Below are positions 1 through 11,157 of a DNA stretch of 64,000 nucleotides, one piece after another. The notes under the pieces were generated by a model. That model worked only from the letters and a program-made list of their open reading frames with translations. It was not told the origin of the DNA and searched no databases. A program made the translations under genes and the position numbers. Numbering within the stretch: the first letter of the stretch is position 1; each line of letters starts with the position of its first letter. The stretch is from the NCBI GenBank assembly GCA_010356995.1, contig ML996708.1, positions 310,001 through 374,000 on the forward strand. The letters are read 5' to 3'. This DNA is from Trichodelitschia bisporula (lineage: Eukaryota; Ascomycota; Dothideomycetes; Phaeotrichales; Phaeotrichaceae).

Positions 1-621
1 TACTGTTGCATGCGCGACTACGTCCAAAATTGCTGCTCGAACAGCACCCTGGTTTTCACCATCGGCGTACCTTCCCCCGTCACCGTCATCCAGCGGCCCA
101 CCAAACCGGCCTTCCTAATTGGCGCCTCGCCTTCCGCCTCAATAGACCCCGCCTCTTCGCTCTCCCTCAATAGTACCTCATCTACCCACTCAAGCCAATA
201 CGCCCGTGAAACAATCGTCGGCATAGCACTCGGCATATCCATCGCGGGCATCGTGGCCCTACTCGCCGGCGGATGGTGGTGGATACGACGCAGGCGGCGG
301 CTGGCCGCGGAGGCAACAAGTACGGGTGCCGGAAAATCGGAGGAGGTACTGCCGAAAGGGACGTCTGTTACGGTGAGCAACTTAGGCACCGGCGACCCAG
401 CGAGCCCGATTGAGCTGGATGTGCTGCGCCGGGAGAGGGAGGGACTGGCGGTGCCGACCGAGCCGCCACCGGGTATTGATGACCCGCCGGGGAGACCGCC
501 TGGGTTTAACTCGCTGCCTGTGTCGCCGGTGGACCCACCGCCAGCGGGGAATGTGGCCGGATGGCCGGGGGTGGAGGGGCCCACTGTGGGCTTGCCGGTG
601 GGGAGGAGACGGTCCGGATGA
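1..621 (+). CDS. single-pass membrane protein, 3' part (5' end outside window)
   Basis: The reading frame is open from base 1 and has in-frame codons before the first ATG at position 10, so the gene almost certainly begins upstream. The visible part has a Cys-containing stretch (QNCCSNS), a Ser/Thr-rich linker, one strong transmembrane helix (around residues 68-92, IVGIALGISIAGIVALLAGG) followed at once by an Arg cluster (RRRRR), and a Pro/Gly-rich tail of about 105 residues. This order, extracellular Ser/Thr-rich stalk, helix, basic stop-transfer and low-complexity cytoplasmic tail, is that of Wsc/Mid2-like cell-surface proteins of filamentous fungi, but no defining domain is visible, so the function is open. 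The C-terminal tail is Pro-rich and probably disordered. Confidence 0.65.
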   Translation, partial: YCCMRDYVQNCCSNSTLVFTIGVPSPVTVIQRPTKPAFLIGASPSASIDPASSLSLNSTSSTHSSQYARETIVGIALGISIAGIVALLAGGWWWIRRRRRLAAEATSTGAGKSEEVLPKGTSVTVSNLGTGDPASPIELDVLRREREGLAVPTEPPPGIDDPPGRPPGFNSLPVSPVDPPPAGNVAGWPGVEGPTVGLPVGRRRSG

Positions 622-1744
622 GGAAGTTATGAATAGGTGCTTCGGGTCATGGAGCGCCGTTGGAGATCAGTCATGGTAGCTGAGTCGGAAAGAGGCGGTG
701 TTTCGATGCTCGATCGGAGGTCTACGACTCGAGGAGTTATCCCGGCATCCGGCTTTCAACGTCAAGAGCATCCGCTAGCGCGCTGCGGCCTGATCCCGGA
801 CTCCGAGAACATCATGGGGGCTGGCGGTTGCAGGGCCTTGCTCTATGAGCATCGGCTCAAAAAGCGCCGTCTGAGCAAGTCGCGAGATCCAACCGGGCAA
901 TCGAGGTCTGAAGGCAGGCAGAGATCGATTCTGCACAGTCCAGTGCCGGGGCGTTCAGGGCACAGGCCCAAGAAGAGAGAAAGACAATGAGGAAGACAGC
1001 ACTCGGTGTTTTCAAGCAACCGGGAATCGCCATATTGCCCAACGAACCAGCGCCATAGTCCCACCTAAGACCCGGAAAACTCTCTGAAGCTAGCTATCCG
1101 ATCCAGTGACCCGGTCCAGATGCGATCCTTCGAGCAGCAGGGGCAGATTCCAGGCCAGATCCGAATCCTTCAGGCAACAGAACCTGAATGCGGGCATCGG
1201 CCTTTCTAAATAGCCCAGCCGACTAACCCACATACCGCTCGTATACCATTCCCACACGCCCCAGATACCAAGCCGCAAAAAGCGGCAACCCAAACAAGCG
1301 CACCCCTCGCGCCAAGCAGGCGGTGACGAATGCCTCCTTTCACAGGTGGGGATGCTAGCCCTAGCAAATATAGCCGCTGGATATTTCTTCCGCAGGCGAG
1401 GCTGGGCGGACCAGGGAGTGGAAGGGGAATGTACAGTAACCAGCCTTGCTTTTACATAGACGGGAAAGGAATGCGGGCAAAGAGCTTTTGATATGTAAAC
1501 CCCGATTCGAACCGGGGGGGGCTAGCTTATGGATGAGCGAGCCCCCGGATAGACTACCAACATTTGACATCTTCGTACATAAGCTCGTGAAGCTCGTGAA
1601 AACCCCCATCAGCCTCGTCAAATTCCCCACCTCAGCACCATCGTGAAGAGCCTCCGCAAGGCAAGAATAGCCCCAAACGCCCGCCAAAGCCCTGAAAAGA
1701 CCGGATCGTACAATCCATCACCCTGAATCCGCCAGCAGCAGGAC
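622..1744. other. intergenic, no gene seen
   Basis: Only short overlapping open frames of ordinary composition on both strands, none with a recognisable motif. A GC-rich hairpin next to a B-box-like sequence lies at 1493-1570 (see findings). Confidence 0.6.
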
Positions 1745-3409
1745 CTACCCCTCAAGCGCGACAACCCACACCGTGGGCACAACTTCCCCGCCAGCCGCCC
1801 GGCCACCAAGCATCAACGCCCTCACACCATCAACCTCACTCCCTGCCGCGGAGGCAACCGTATACCCATCCACCGGCAACAAACCCACCTTCTTCAACGG
1901 CAACTCATCCCCAAACTGATCCACAAACGCCGCATCCACCCCAACAACCCCCGTAACCACACCCTCATCCTCATCCTCCGTGTCCGTCCCCGCAGCCCTG
2001 GGCCCCTTCGGCGCACTAACGTCCACAATCCCAATCTTTCCTCCACTCCCCACAACCAGCAGCGCAGCCCGGCCATCCCCCAACGCAGTGCCTACAACGC
2101 TAACAACCCCCCCAAATCTAATGGCTACATCCGCGCTCCCCCACTCACTCAACACGCCGGGAAGATGGAGTTTCGCCTCTCCCCTCGCCCGCGGCGCAAA
2201 CAGCGCTTGCGCATCCAGCGCATCAACGGGGAGCGCAACATTGCTCCCCTCGATCTCGGCATCCACCTCCCGGCCCCCGCCTACAAGAAACACCTTCCCC
2301 GCCGCAACAGCCAGGTGCGCGCCCACACGCGCCGGGCCCGGCGGCGGTGGCAGTGCGATCCACGCGCGGGTCCGCACATCGAACGCCCATACATCGTGCA
2401 GCGTCTCGGGCGCATCATCATCACCCGCGAACCCGCCATAAATGAAAACCGTCCCATAAGTACCGGGTTCAAGTTCGCCCTCGCTGTTCGCCAGCCCCGG
2501 GTCCTCAGCCGCAACGGCCGCGGCGCCCCAGCGCGCGCGCGGGAACACAGCGTCGGGGCGCACGTCAGCCGCGTCCCAACGGCGCGTATGCGTGTCGAAG
2601 ATCCACATCCGCCCCTCGTCCTCATCGTCCTCGTCCTCGTCCTCATCGTCTTCGTCCGCGAGGATCTGCCCTCCGAAGAGGAAAATCAGCGGCCCGACCG
2701 TGACAGCCGTAGCGCCAACGCGATTCTGCGGCACGGGCCCGCCAGCGACGCGCGGGCGCGCTGCTAGCGTGGTATAATCCGCTTCATGGACGCCGCTGGA
2801 CGGCAGGACGATCATGAGCGTCGTGAGGTCGTTCCCGTCATCTTCGCCCCCGGCATCCGGGCCCAGGATCTCGCCGCCGAAGACGTATGTCCGCCCTGCG
2901 ACGACAGCGACCGCGGCGCCGACGCGGCGGATCTGCACGCCGGGGACGGGAGACAGAGTCGCGCGGACAGACGTCGGGTACTCGTACCAGCTCTTCGCGT
3001 AGGTCGTAGCGTTAGTAGCCGCGCTACCGGCCCAGACGCCGGCGGATTGGAGGATGGGGGACGCGGCGGCGGCGCGCTGGGCGAAGGTGCCGGTGCGCTT
3101 GAGGGCGGTGGCCGAGTGATTGCCCAGGAGGGTGCCGGTGCGCTTCAGGCTGGAGGTTGCGGAGGTAGAGGCGGAGGAAACATCTTGAGTGAGGGCGCCG
3201 GTGCGGTTGAGCAGGCTGGCGCTGGTGGTCGAGATTAAGGTGCCGCTGCGTTGGAGGCCTGAGCGTGCCTGGTCGAGGAGCGAGGTGCTTGTCTCTGAGG
3301 CGGTACCTGCAAAGGCGGTGGAGCGCGTAGAGATTGTATCGCGGGCGGAGGCGATGAGGGTGTTTGTGCGTTGGAGAGTGGTGTTGACGGTTTCTTTGAC
3401 GGTGTCCAT
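1745..3409 (-). CDS. kelch-repeat protein with N-terminal RTGTL repeats
   Basis: A single-exon gene. I start it at 3409 (MDTVKETV), 36 codons inside the longest frame, because the extra N-terminus is low in coding character; the product is then 554 residues. Residues about 10-120 hold five spaced copies of a short motif, (L/G)xR(T/S)(G/N)(T/A)(L/F), as in LQRTNTL, LQRSGTL, LNRTGAL, LKRTGTL and LKRTGTF, separated by Ser/Thr/Ala-rich amphipathic sequence. The rest shows kelch blades with the usual hallmarks (RVGAAVAVVAGRTYVFGGE, RVGATAVTVGPLIFLFGGQ, VFIYGGF, RVGAHLAVAAGKVFLVGGG), so a beta-propeller is expected. One blade carries a nearly pure Asp/Glu insert (plus-strand 2612-2665). Fungal kelch propellers act in cell polarity, membrane scaffolding or nitrile metabolism; nothing here decides among these. 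It is convergent with the upstream membrane protein gene. Confidence 0.8.
   Translation of the reverse strand: MDTVKETVNTTLQRTNTLIASARDTISTRSTAFAGTASETSTSLLDQARSGLQRSGTLISTTSASLLNRTGALTQDVSSASTSATSSLKRTGTLLGNHSATALKRTGTFAQRAAAASPILQSAGVWAGSAATNATTYAKSWYEYPTSVRATLSPVPGVQIRRVGAAVAVVAGRTYVFGGEILGPDAGGEDDGNDLTTLMIVLPSSGVHEADYTTLAARPRVAGGPVPQNRVGATAVTVGPLIFLFGGQILADEDDEDEDEDDEDEGRMWIFDTHTRRWDAADVRPDAVFPRARWGAAAVAAEDPGLANSEGELEPGTYGTVFIYGGFAGDDDAPETLHDVWAFDVRTRAWIALPPPPGPARVGAHLAVAAGKVFLVGGGREVDAEIEGSNVALPVDALDAQALFAPRARGEAKLHLPGVLSEWGSADVAIRFGGVVSVVGTALGDGRAALLVVGSGGKIGIVDVSAPKGPRAAGTDTEDEDEGVVTGVVGVDAAFVDQFGDELPLKKVGLLPVDGYTVASAAGSEVDGVRALMLGGRAAGGEVVPTVWVVALEG
2612..2665. repeat. GAN/NTC trinucleotide tract encoding an acidic run
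   Basis: Plus-strand CTC/ATC/GTC-type triplets encode an uninterrupted Asp/Glu run within a kelch blade on the minus strand. It keeps the reading frame and is probably length-variable between strains. Confidence 0.75.
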
Positions 3410-4357
3410 GGTGGGTGGTTGGGGTGGGTTGCTGGAGCTTAGCGGGGCGTAGAGTAGCGATGATGTCGTTTTCGCGTGGGGTTGGGAAGGGAGCAGAGCG
3501 TAGACTGCGTCGTGCACGTTTGAGGAATGTGACCTGTTTGCTGGGAGATCAGCGACGGGTGCAAAGCTGAGAAGTCGAGGGAATGGGTTTACTTTAGGGA
3601 TTTGGAGTAGCTGAAGCTGGTGCTTACGCTCGGCCGCGGCGGCACAAGTGGCGGGTTAAGGCAACTATTCAAGGCTTACCTCCAGCTCTCGACTCGAAAC
3701 CCTTGCCCGCGTATGAGGCGCAGCACCCAGCTGTTGGTGCGGGAGGCGGGGAAAGCGCTGTCTTCAGCTTCTCATGCTGAGACTGATTGGTTTATCGAGG
3801 TTCTCAGCAGCCGTACAAGCGCAAATCCGTATGCTGTGATTGTTTTCGAGAGAGTTGAATGGAGGGTGTAAGCTTGGAGTGGTGCGAGTGTGTGGTTTTG
3901 TGCATGAAGCTGAAGACATGTGGACACGGGCAAAGACGAACGAGGCCAAGGTAGGCTGAAATGCACCTTATCAACCCCCAATATCGGACAACCACCTATT
4001 TATGGATTCTCCGATGCTCTCTTCATCCTCTTACCGCAGTAATGTGTACATTGCTCGTACTTTAGTCACTGCTACGCAAAATGCTCCTACAAATACACAC
4101 CCAAAACCGAGTAGCGGGGAGCACCTAGCTGGGCTCTCAACCCTTCCATCCCATACCATAATCCCTTCTAACTAACCTTTGCATAACCGGCGCGCTCCCA
4201 GTCTGTCTGTATATATCCCAGTTCTCTCGCGAAATTTCCTGTATACGCATGCCCAACCTCTCCCCCGAGAAGAGAAAAGCCCCTTATGAAACACCCCGTT
4301 GATCGTGAGTGACAATCAAAACTCAAGATACATAAACACCCCTACCATACCGCCCAA
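3410..4357. other. intergenic (5' region of kelch gene, 3' region of DUF1765 gene)
   Basis: No recognisable gene. The short open frames around 3764-3995 overlap one another in several phases and lack motifs. Confidence 0.6.
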
Positions 4358-7300
4358 CTACGCTCCCACCTTCCTGAACGCCTCAACTCCAAGCACCGGA
4401 GTCTCCACCCAGCGGTAGTCCGGCACACCCTCAGACCGCCGCCTCTCAAAGAAGCTCTGGCACTCCCCGATTACGAGCATCCACTCCGCCAGCGCCCGTC
4501 CGGAATACGTGCTCCACCGCTTCTCTTCCACACTGCGCGGCTCCGCACTCTCAACTTCCGGTCTGTCGCCCTCGTTCTGCCCGCGAAGCCGGAGCATGTT
4601 TTTGCGCGCCGGTACTGGCAGTCGCGGCACACCCAGCCTCATCGCGCCCGGCTGACGCATCCCGCGGTCAAACCGGTCAATCGAGTCGAGCGTGAACTTG
4701 AAGCTGAAGGGCCGATGTGTCGGTTGATCGCTCTTTGTGTCAGGCTGTACATGCGTAATGCGCACGCCGTTCGCCGTACTCACGCCGTTGACCGCAGCGC
4801 GGTTCGGACTCCGGCTCTTGCCCCTGTTCTTCGACGGACCGATGATAGTCCTGAGAAGGCCCCACTTCTTGCCTGCAACCTCGTCGGCATCGGCGTCAGA
4901 GTCCGACGTTCCACTCGACCCGCCGCTCAATGGCCGCAGTTCGAGTGTACCAAAGGAGTCGGAGTTTGAGTTGCGCTTGTACGATGAAGACATTGGTTGG
5001 GAAAAGATCCCATCAAAGGAGATGAGGGGAACACCGTTGTGACGCGGCCCGGCAAGTGGTGAGTCGGTGCGAACGATGACCAGTCGCTTTCCAGGGGCAG
5101 GATTGCATGGCGCAGTAGACGGTGGTACGATATAGCTGTGGCCTGCAATCTGGCGCTGGTATAGGTAGTATCCATATGTCATGTTGAGGCGAGCTTGCAG
5201 AGTATCCAGGATCTCGCTATATATTTGTTAGTATGGAAAATAGTACGAAAAGGGTGTCCTTACAGTTCGCACTCGTGCAGGTCGCCGTCGAAACGCGCGA
5301 CCCGCCAGCAGAGCAAACGCATGAAGTAAGCCCTCACCATCGGGCACCAGTGGTTGAAACGGCTCTGGAAAAAGCGCTCGTCAAGCAGGAACGTCAAGCA
5401 GAGCTTTCTCCGGCGCTCCGGCTCTGCCGCAATTGGCGTCCAGAGTGTGTAGAGCAGCGTGTATAGTCGAATCTCCGTCGACGTGTTGTCGCTGAGGATC
5501 ATCTTCTGCCACACATCGAACCAAAACGACCAGTCCAAGCGCGAGAGCACGCTAGTGCCCTGGCTTTCGTACCGTGCCAGCAAAGTGATGGTCTCCTCGA
5601 GAAGATCGCAGAGCGTATAGCAGGCATTTTGGTCGTATATCGAGGTCTTGCGGGCAACAGCCTTGAGCAAATCCCCGAAGCACTCCGCAAACATTTGCCG
5701 TACCATATCTGGGCACGAGTTGGTGCCGTTGAGGACATCCCGCACTAGCATCACCAGCCGGTTCTCCGACATCATGCGTGCCGCATTGGACATGAGCGAA
5801 AGAGCCAGCGGTGGAGCTGTGGAGTCGGGATCGCTCAGGACATCGTCGAAAGTAATGTTTGACGGCCCGTCCGTGTCCATCATGGGTGTCGGCGCCACAT
5901 GACGATGGACAGTGGCATCCAAGTTGGCAAGAAGTTGAGCATTGACGAATATTATACCAGGCGCGCACAGTCGCTCGAGGCGAGTGGCGTCTGGTGGAAG
6001 GTACTCCACTACCAGTTGATAGTAGTACTTCGCAAAAATGTAGAAAAGGTCGCTGTCCTTGCCAGTCCAGCGGCTCACCCACTGACCATTCCACGGCAGG
6101 TGGTGCGTACCGATTGGGACTGGAGCCGGCTTCCGCAGGTTGCGGTACGTTGCCGACAGCGTCGTAAACTGGAGAGAGCTAAGACTGGTCGGAAAAAGGT
6201 CGGCCATTCGCTTTGACGTTTCGGTCAAGTTGGCTGAGCGAGCGATTCCGCACTCGCTGACGACGCGGTGCAGAAGGTCCATAACGGGGTTCCAGAGACG
6301 GACGAGAATCTCGGCGACGCCGGGGCAGAAAAAGAATGCGTATGCACACGTCTTGCCGCAGAATGCCACCAGGCTGGCGGGCGCGGTGCGTTGACACATC
6401 TTCTCGACAACGAAAGACATTTGCGAGATGAGGTTTTGCGTGAACGTGTTCCGGACATTGTGGTGGACCGACTCTGTCAAGAAGTCGGATCCTTCAGAAG
6501 ACAAGGACGTGGACGACTCCGTGCGGGAATTGGAGTTCGATAACTTTCTCTCCAGACTTGCGAAGGGGGCGGTGGAGAGACGCCATTCGGTACGCTCCAT
6601 GAGGCCGATGATCGCATCCAGGATGACTGGTCGATCCGTCCCAGACAGAGACTGGCCATTCTTGCCGTCCAGCAACTCGAGTAGCCCGCACCACCACTTG
6701 TTCAAGATATTGGTGCGGCGATCAAGGTCTTCGGGTCGCACTTTGCGGTCGGATGGATGGGACTGGTAGTTCTTCAGGAAAGGAAGCAAGGAGGTGCGCA
6801 CTACATTAGGCTTCAATGCGGTAGGTTTGGAGTGGAATCTGGATCATGTGAGCTTTCAATTGCAATGCGCCAATGGCCAACTGACTTTTGGTACTCGGCA
6901 TCAAGGTTGCGGAACACGGTCCAGAGCTCGTCCTTTTTGCGCGTAGCTGCCTTAAACTTGTGGAACCTCTCACGCGAGTCCAATCTCGGCATTGGTGGCA
7001 CAGAGTCAGCGGACCGCATAAACGACGACGGAGTGGTGAGCCTGTCCGATGAGAACGACTTGTGGATGTTTGTAGCGCTCAAACTGGGGCGCGTGGGAAC
7101 GCCAGAAGGCATTGTGTCGGCAATTGTGCTGAGCGGGCGCTGCTTCTTCAACTTCTTGCTTAGGTGTCGTGAAAGGGAGCTGCTGCGGCTGCGGGATGCG
7201 GTCTCGTCGCCTTCAATGATGGTGTTGCGGGTTGCAGACCGACGGCTGGAACCGAAACTCCAGCTGGACCCTGGGGGTTCAACGGGGCTGTCGTCCGACG

Positions 7301-7832
7301 TCATGCTGGACTTTCTCGGCGAAGGAGACCTCGAGTTGGGAAGCCATGACCGCCGACGGAGACGGGACGAAAGCGTCCTCGAGGCTCGCGGAGACGGCTC
7401 GCTGCTGTCGTCTCTACCCGGTGTCTGCGGTAGGACGGGAACAGACGCCGGCTCCGTCTTCCCCGCAATGCTCGAGACTGGGACGATCTTGGGCAAATCC
7501 TGCCTTAAGGTCGTCAAACGGGCCTCCACCTTTTCGTCATTTGGGTCCGTAGGCGTTGCCGAACCATACCCAGACTCCGCGACAACGGTCTTCTTGGACC
7601 CACGGCCCCGCTCGTTGCTCTCAGGGAACAAGTCCTTTATGGTAACCGTCTCTGGCTCCTTGAACAATGAATTCTGGACCGATGGAAGGTATGTATAGCT
7701 CGCGGCTCGCGGCAGGTTCATGGAATCGGCAGCGGACTCGTCGACGGCGGCTAAGACGGCTGGCAGCAGGGCGCTGTCCTTGCCATGAAACAGGTCCAAG
7801 GACAATTCGAACCTGTCAACTGCAGTCGCCAT
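4358..7832 (-). CDS. DUF1765 / UPF0592 family protein (three exons)
   Basis: Spliced model on the minus strand: exon 1 7832-6886, intron 6885-6839, exon 2 6838-5264, intron 5263-5217, exon 3 5216-4358; 3381 nt, 1126 residues. The first intron has a GTCAGT donor, and its removal restores the family sequence at the join (EYQ-KFHSKPTALKPNVVR). The second has a GTAAGG donor and joins HECEL to EILDTLQARLN. The start at 7832 (MATAVDRFE) is preferred over an in-frame ATG 11 codons upstream. The N-terminal third is Ser/Arg/Pro-rich and probably disordered. The centre (VRTSLLPFLKNY, RPEDLDRRTNILNKWW, ILDAIIGLMERTEWR, YYYQLVVEYLPP, CPMVRAYFMRLLCWRVAR) is the helical DUF1765 region. The family is widespread in fungi and poorly characterised; yeast Ahk1 is, as far as I recall, a relative, and I infer no specific role. 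The C-terminal tail is basic and low-complexity. Confidence 0.88.
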
Positions 7833-10800
7833 GAGAGGAAGATGGGGATGTTGAACGAAAGGCACGCCGGGTCACGGCGGAAGGGAGAAGGGGGAGAGAT
7901 AGTGTCAAAGGAGGTGTTGTGTTCAATTTCTCATTGTTGATGACGTCCGTTCAGAGTGTTGGATGGCTGTCCAGCGCCGGAGGTTGACAGAGACAAGGTG
8001 CCGGGGTGGAGAGGGGGGGAAAGGTCGGAGAAGATGCTTGCAGGTGAGATTAATATTTCTTCAATAAACGAATGTGAGAAGGCCCGATGTTATTTATTCT
8101 TTGGAACGGAGGGAAACAAAAAGTTGAAGAAAGAAAGCGAAGTTTGGTTTGGTTTGAGCTGAGCGAGTGTGTGCGTGTGTGTGTGTGTGGCAGTGTGAGA
8201 GTGGCGCGTGAGAAGTGAGTTGGAGATGAGTTGGAAGCGGCAGAAGTGGGCTGGGCAGGGCAAGCTAGTCTTCTTCCATGGCGATAGTTGGATTAGAGAG
8301 AGTATTGATTTCTTCTTGCAGCCTTGGGGGCGGGGTGGGGGGTGGGGACGGAAGATGAGCAAAGCAGACCTTCACCTAGAACTACCGTAAGAGAAAGATC
8401 TACGGGCTGAAGGGAGTGGAGAACGGGAGAGTGAGAGCGGCGGCTGCGTATCCTTAATCCCCCAGATGGACGGCTCTGAGAGTGAACAAGTGAACAAGTG
8501 AATAACTGATATTGCGTACAGCTTTGCCCTCGGTCAACATCTCGTACTGTGTTACTCTGTCTATAAAAGCTGTAGTACAGGTCGACTGCAGTCTACATGA
8601 GTCTTGCAGCCTGCCGAAGCCCAATCACGAACTGAATCTGATGCAGTGAGGGGGCTGGGCTCGAACCTCAATCGCGAGGGCTGATGCACTGACAGTTTAC
8701 CGACGTCTACCTCTGCAGCAACATTGACGCGCGATCGGACAGTCGGCGATTGCTTATGGAGCCCTTCTCTTCCTGTCTCTTTGTGAAAGTGGTGATTTAG
8801 TGCGGAGCATCAAACCGCCTTCTGGTTGACGATTGAATCGCCTAAATGACGAAGCGAAACCTTCAACTGACGACTTGTGCTACTCGAAATGCCTCCTGAT
8901 GATTTACTATGCATCGTCACACGACTTCAAATAGGCATTTCTCCTCCCAAGCGCCACGATAGAGTTAGTGTCGTCAAGTCTTTTTAAGGCGTCTAAGTGA
9001 CAGGGTGAGCTGATAACTGCAGAGCAAGATGAAGCGGCGGCAGGGCTTGTAAACATATCCCACTCTCGGATCCCCTTACTCGTACGCTAGTCGGAACTGC
9101 TAGCATCCGTGGAAATGTACGTTGGTATATTTTCTGACCTGAATCTCTATCAATTAGCCCCGTCCTGTGCGCCACAGGCCCACGAGACGGGAACGAAATG
9201 CGGAGGTGCGATACGGCACACAGAAAGCTAAGCTGCCAACTCCATGTACGCAGTACTACAACCGAGAACATCTAAGCGTACGGACGCGTGGCGCTGCGGA
9301 ACTGATAGGCCGGAAAGGAGTACAAAGCCCTTGGAGTTGATACATGGCATGTCGGAGCAGAACTGCAGAAGCAGAACAAACAGAGGTTCCGCTATGTCCG
9401 TTGCCCGTCGTCGAGTCTCCACTTCACCAACCTCAATCCGTCTTATCACGTCCACCACGTCTTCCACCCGCCGCGGGTAGGCCTGTGCGGACGATCTTCC
9501 GCCGGTGACCGGGCCATCGTTTCAGCCTGCCTCAGCAAATGTCCAACCCCGCGGCAAAACAGCGATTCAGTACGCTGCCTTTGTCCTCGTTCTCACCCAC
9601 GCCAAACGTCTCCCTCCGCTGGTGGCCTTGTAACGCGATACGCCCGGCTAATATCCTGTCTCTCAATCCGCTGCGCAACCCGCCTGTCAAAAGGGTTCTA
9701 GTTCTATCACCCGAACCGAGCGCCGGCCGTCGCGCGCGCCTGTCAGCCGCAAGCCCGCTCCCACATCAGCCAAGCCACATGTCCTTAATCCATAACCCCC
9801 GAAAAAGTCGGTGGGGGGAGTGGGGAAAGAGGCTTGCCAGGACGCTCGAGCAACAGTGGACGCGTGCACCCGTGATAAGATGGACAGATATACCGTTTCT
9901 TCGCTTCTTCTCTTCTTCGGCTTCCTTCATCAAGTCCAGATTTCTAACCCGCATCTTGCCAAGCCTGCCCTACATCGCTGCTGGTATGCCATGTTTCACC
10001 GCGGCCGGGCTCCGGTCTCATCCCGCCCACTGCACCGCCGGGCCCCTCCTACCCCATCCGGCCATTTGAACGTTCTCCGTGCCCACCCTGTTGCCCTCAT
10101 ACGGAGGTACATATGCAGAACTCCACACCCGTTTTCTTGGAAAAAGGTAAAAGTTCTTGACCGTCTCGTATTCTATCGGCCTGTCTGCTTGCTTGCCTTG
10201 CTTGCGTGCTCTATACGCCGAATTGCACAGCGCTTCGTTTCACGCACCCTGGGACGACACGATATGCTGCAGCATGCGGGACGCGTTGCCAGACGCCATC
10301 GTGCCCCGCTCGAAACTTGATAAGCACTGGCCCGTCCGGCGTGGTCCGCCCCGCGATAGGCGATCAGACGCCCCGGACGACAGCGGACGTGACTACCACG
10401 CGCGATATAAGGGTTGAATGGCCCTGGCAATATCGGGCAGCTGACACGATCGTGAGTGCTGTCTTCAGCCTTGCTGGCCATTCCGCCTGGCATCGAACCT
10501 GAGAGCCATCTACCCATACTGGGTTTGTACAGTCCGTTTCATTCAGCGATCACTCCCTTGCGCCAAGGCAACTGTGCGCAACAGCTGGAGCGGGGACCTC
10601 AGCCAAACTTCCTGGCCACGATATCCAACGGCCCATGAGTTCGTCACAAGTCAGAGGAAGCTTCGTCGAGCTTGTGTGATGGCTGTCATCGCCATATTCG
10701 CTCCGAGATGTTCCATGACGCAACGCCTCCACCCGTTGACATGCTGTGCCAATGACGGAGGACAGATGCGGGGTTTGGCTTGCGCGTGCTATCGCTGTTA

Positions 10801-10871
10801 GTGGGGTACATGGTATGCTTGGTTGCAATACCGCATCAAACGTGGCATCCGATGGGGATCCATTGGGTGAG
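7833..10871. other. long gene-poor stretch
   Basis: About 3 kb with no supported gene. It holds a GT microsatellite at 8168-8190, polypurine tracts around 8100-8350, and a B-box-like motif near 8655 that fails a tRNA fold. The longest open frame (9539-10069, plus) has overlapping rivals and no motifs. Much of the left part is probably the promoter and 5' leader of the DUF1765 gene. Confidence 0.5.
8168..8190. repeat. GT microsatellite
   Basis: Imperfect GT dinucleotide run in the 5' region of the DUF1765 gene. Confidence 0.85.
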
Positions 10872-11051
10872 TTATGGTGATGACATGGTATGTGGGATCC
10901 GATCGAGCTGCCATAAGGGGTATAGGAACAGGCCGAGGAGCCATGCGGCGAGCGTGGTTAAGACATCGAAGTACACGTTGAGGGCTCCGAGGACTTCGAT
11001 CAAGGAAGGACTGAACCGCGGCTCGGTCCCGAAGTCTGGAAGAGGAGCCAT
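10872..11051 (-). CDS. probable small membrane protein (59 residues)
   Basis: An ATG at 11051 opens a 59-residue frame (start MAPLPDFGTEPRFSPSLIEV) with a long hydrophobic, aromatic-rich segment (YFDVLTTLAAWLLGLFLYPLW) ending in QLDRIPHTMSSP. The hydrophobic part fits one membrane-spanning helix. Support for a real gene is a good TATA box (TATATAAG on the minus strand, 11157-11150) about 100 bp upstream of the ATG, and protein-like composition in otherwise empty DNA. The frame could start 23 codons earlier, but that would place the start too close to the TATA box. I do not recognise a family. It might also be the first exon of a longer gene, though I saw no convincing donor. Confidence 0.5.
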   Translation of the reverse strand: MAPLPDFGTEPRFSPSLIEVLGALNVYFDVLTTLAAWLLGLFLYPLWQLDRIPHTMSSP

Positions 11052-11149
11052 CGTCAAGAGGCGTGAATGACGGAAATGAATGCTCTGTTGGAGGTTGTGC
11101 GAGAAGATTTGCTTGCCCACTCGGCTCTACCAATTTCGAAGCGCCCGGA

Positions 11150-11157
11150 CTTATATA
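11150..11157 (-). promoter_or_regulatory. TATA box of the small membrane protein gene
   Basis: TATATAAG read on the minus strand, 99-106 bp upstream of the ATG at 11051, a normal TATA-to-ATG distance for a fungal gene with a short leader. Confidence 0.5.

Noticed and set aside
2165-2767. 200-residue plus-strand frame
   Set aside because: Antisense to the kelch blades.
9228-9467. 79-residue minus-strand frame starting VEDVVDVIRR
   Set aside because: Begins at GTG rather than ATG, and I found no acceptor or upstream exon to give it a start.
9539-10069. 176-residue plus-strand frame in the gene-poor stretch
   Set aside because: Overlapped by frames in other phases, Ser/Pro/Arg composition, no motif, no splice context.
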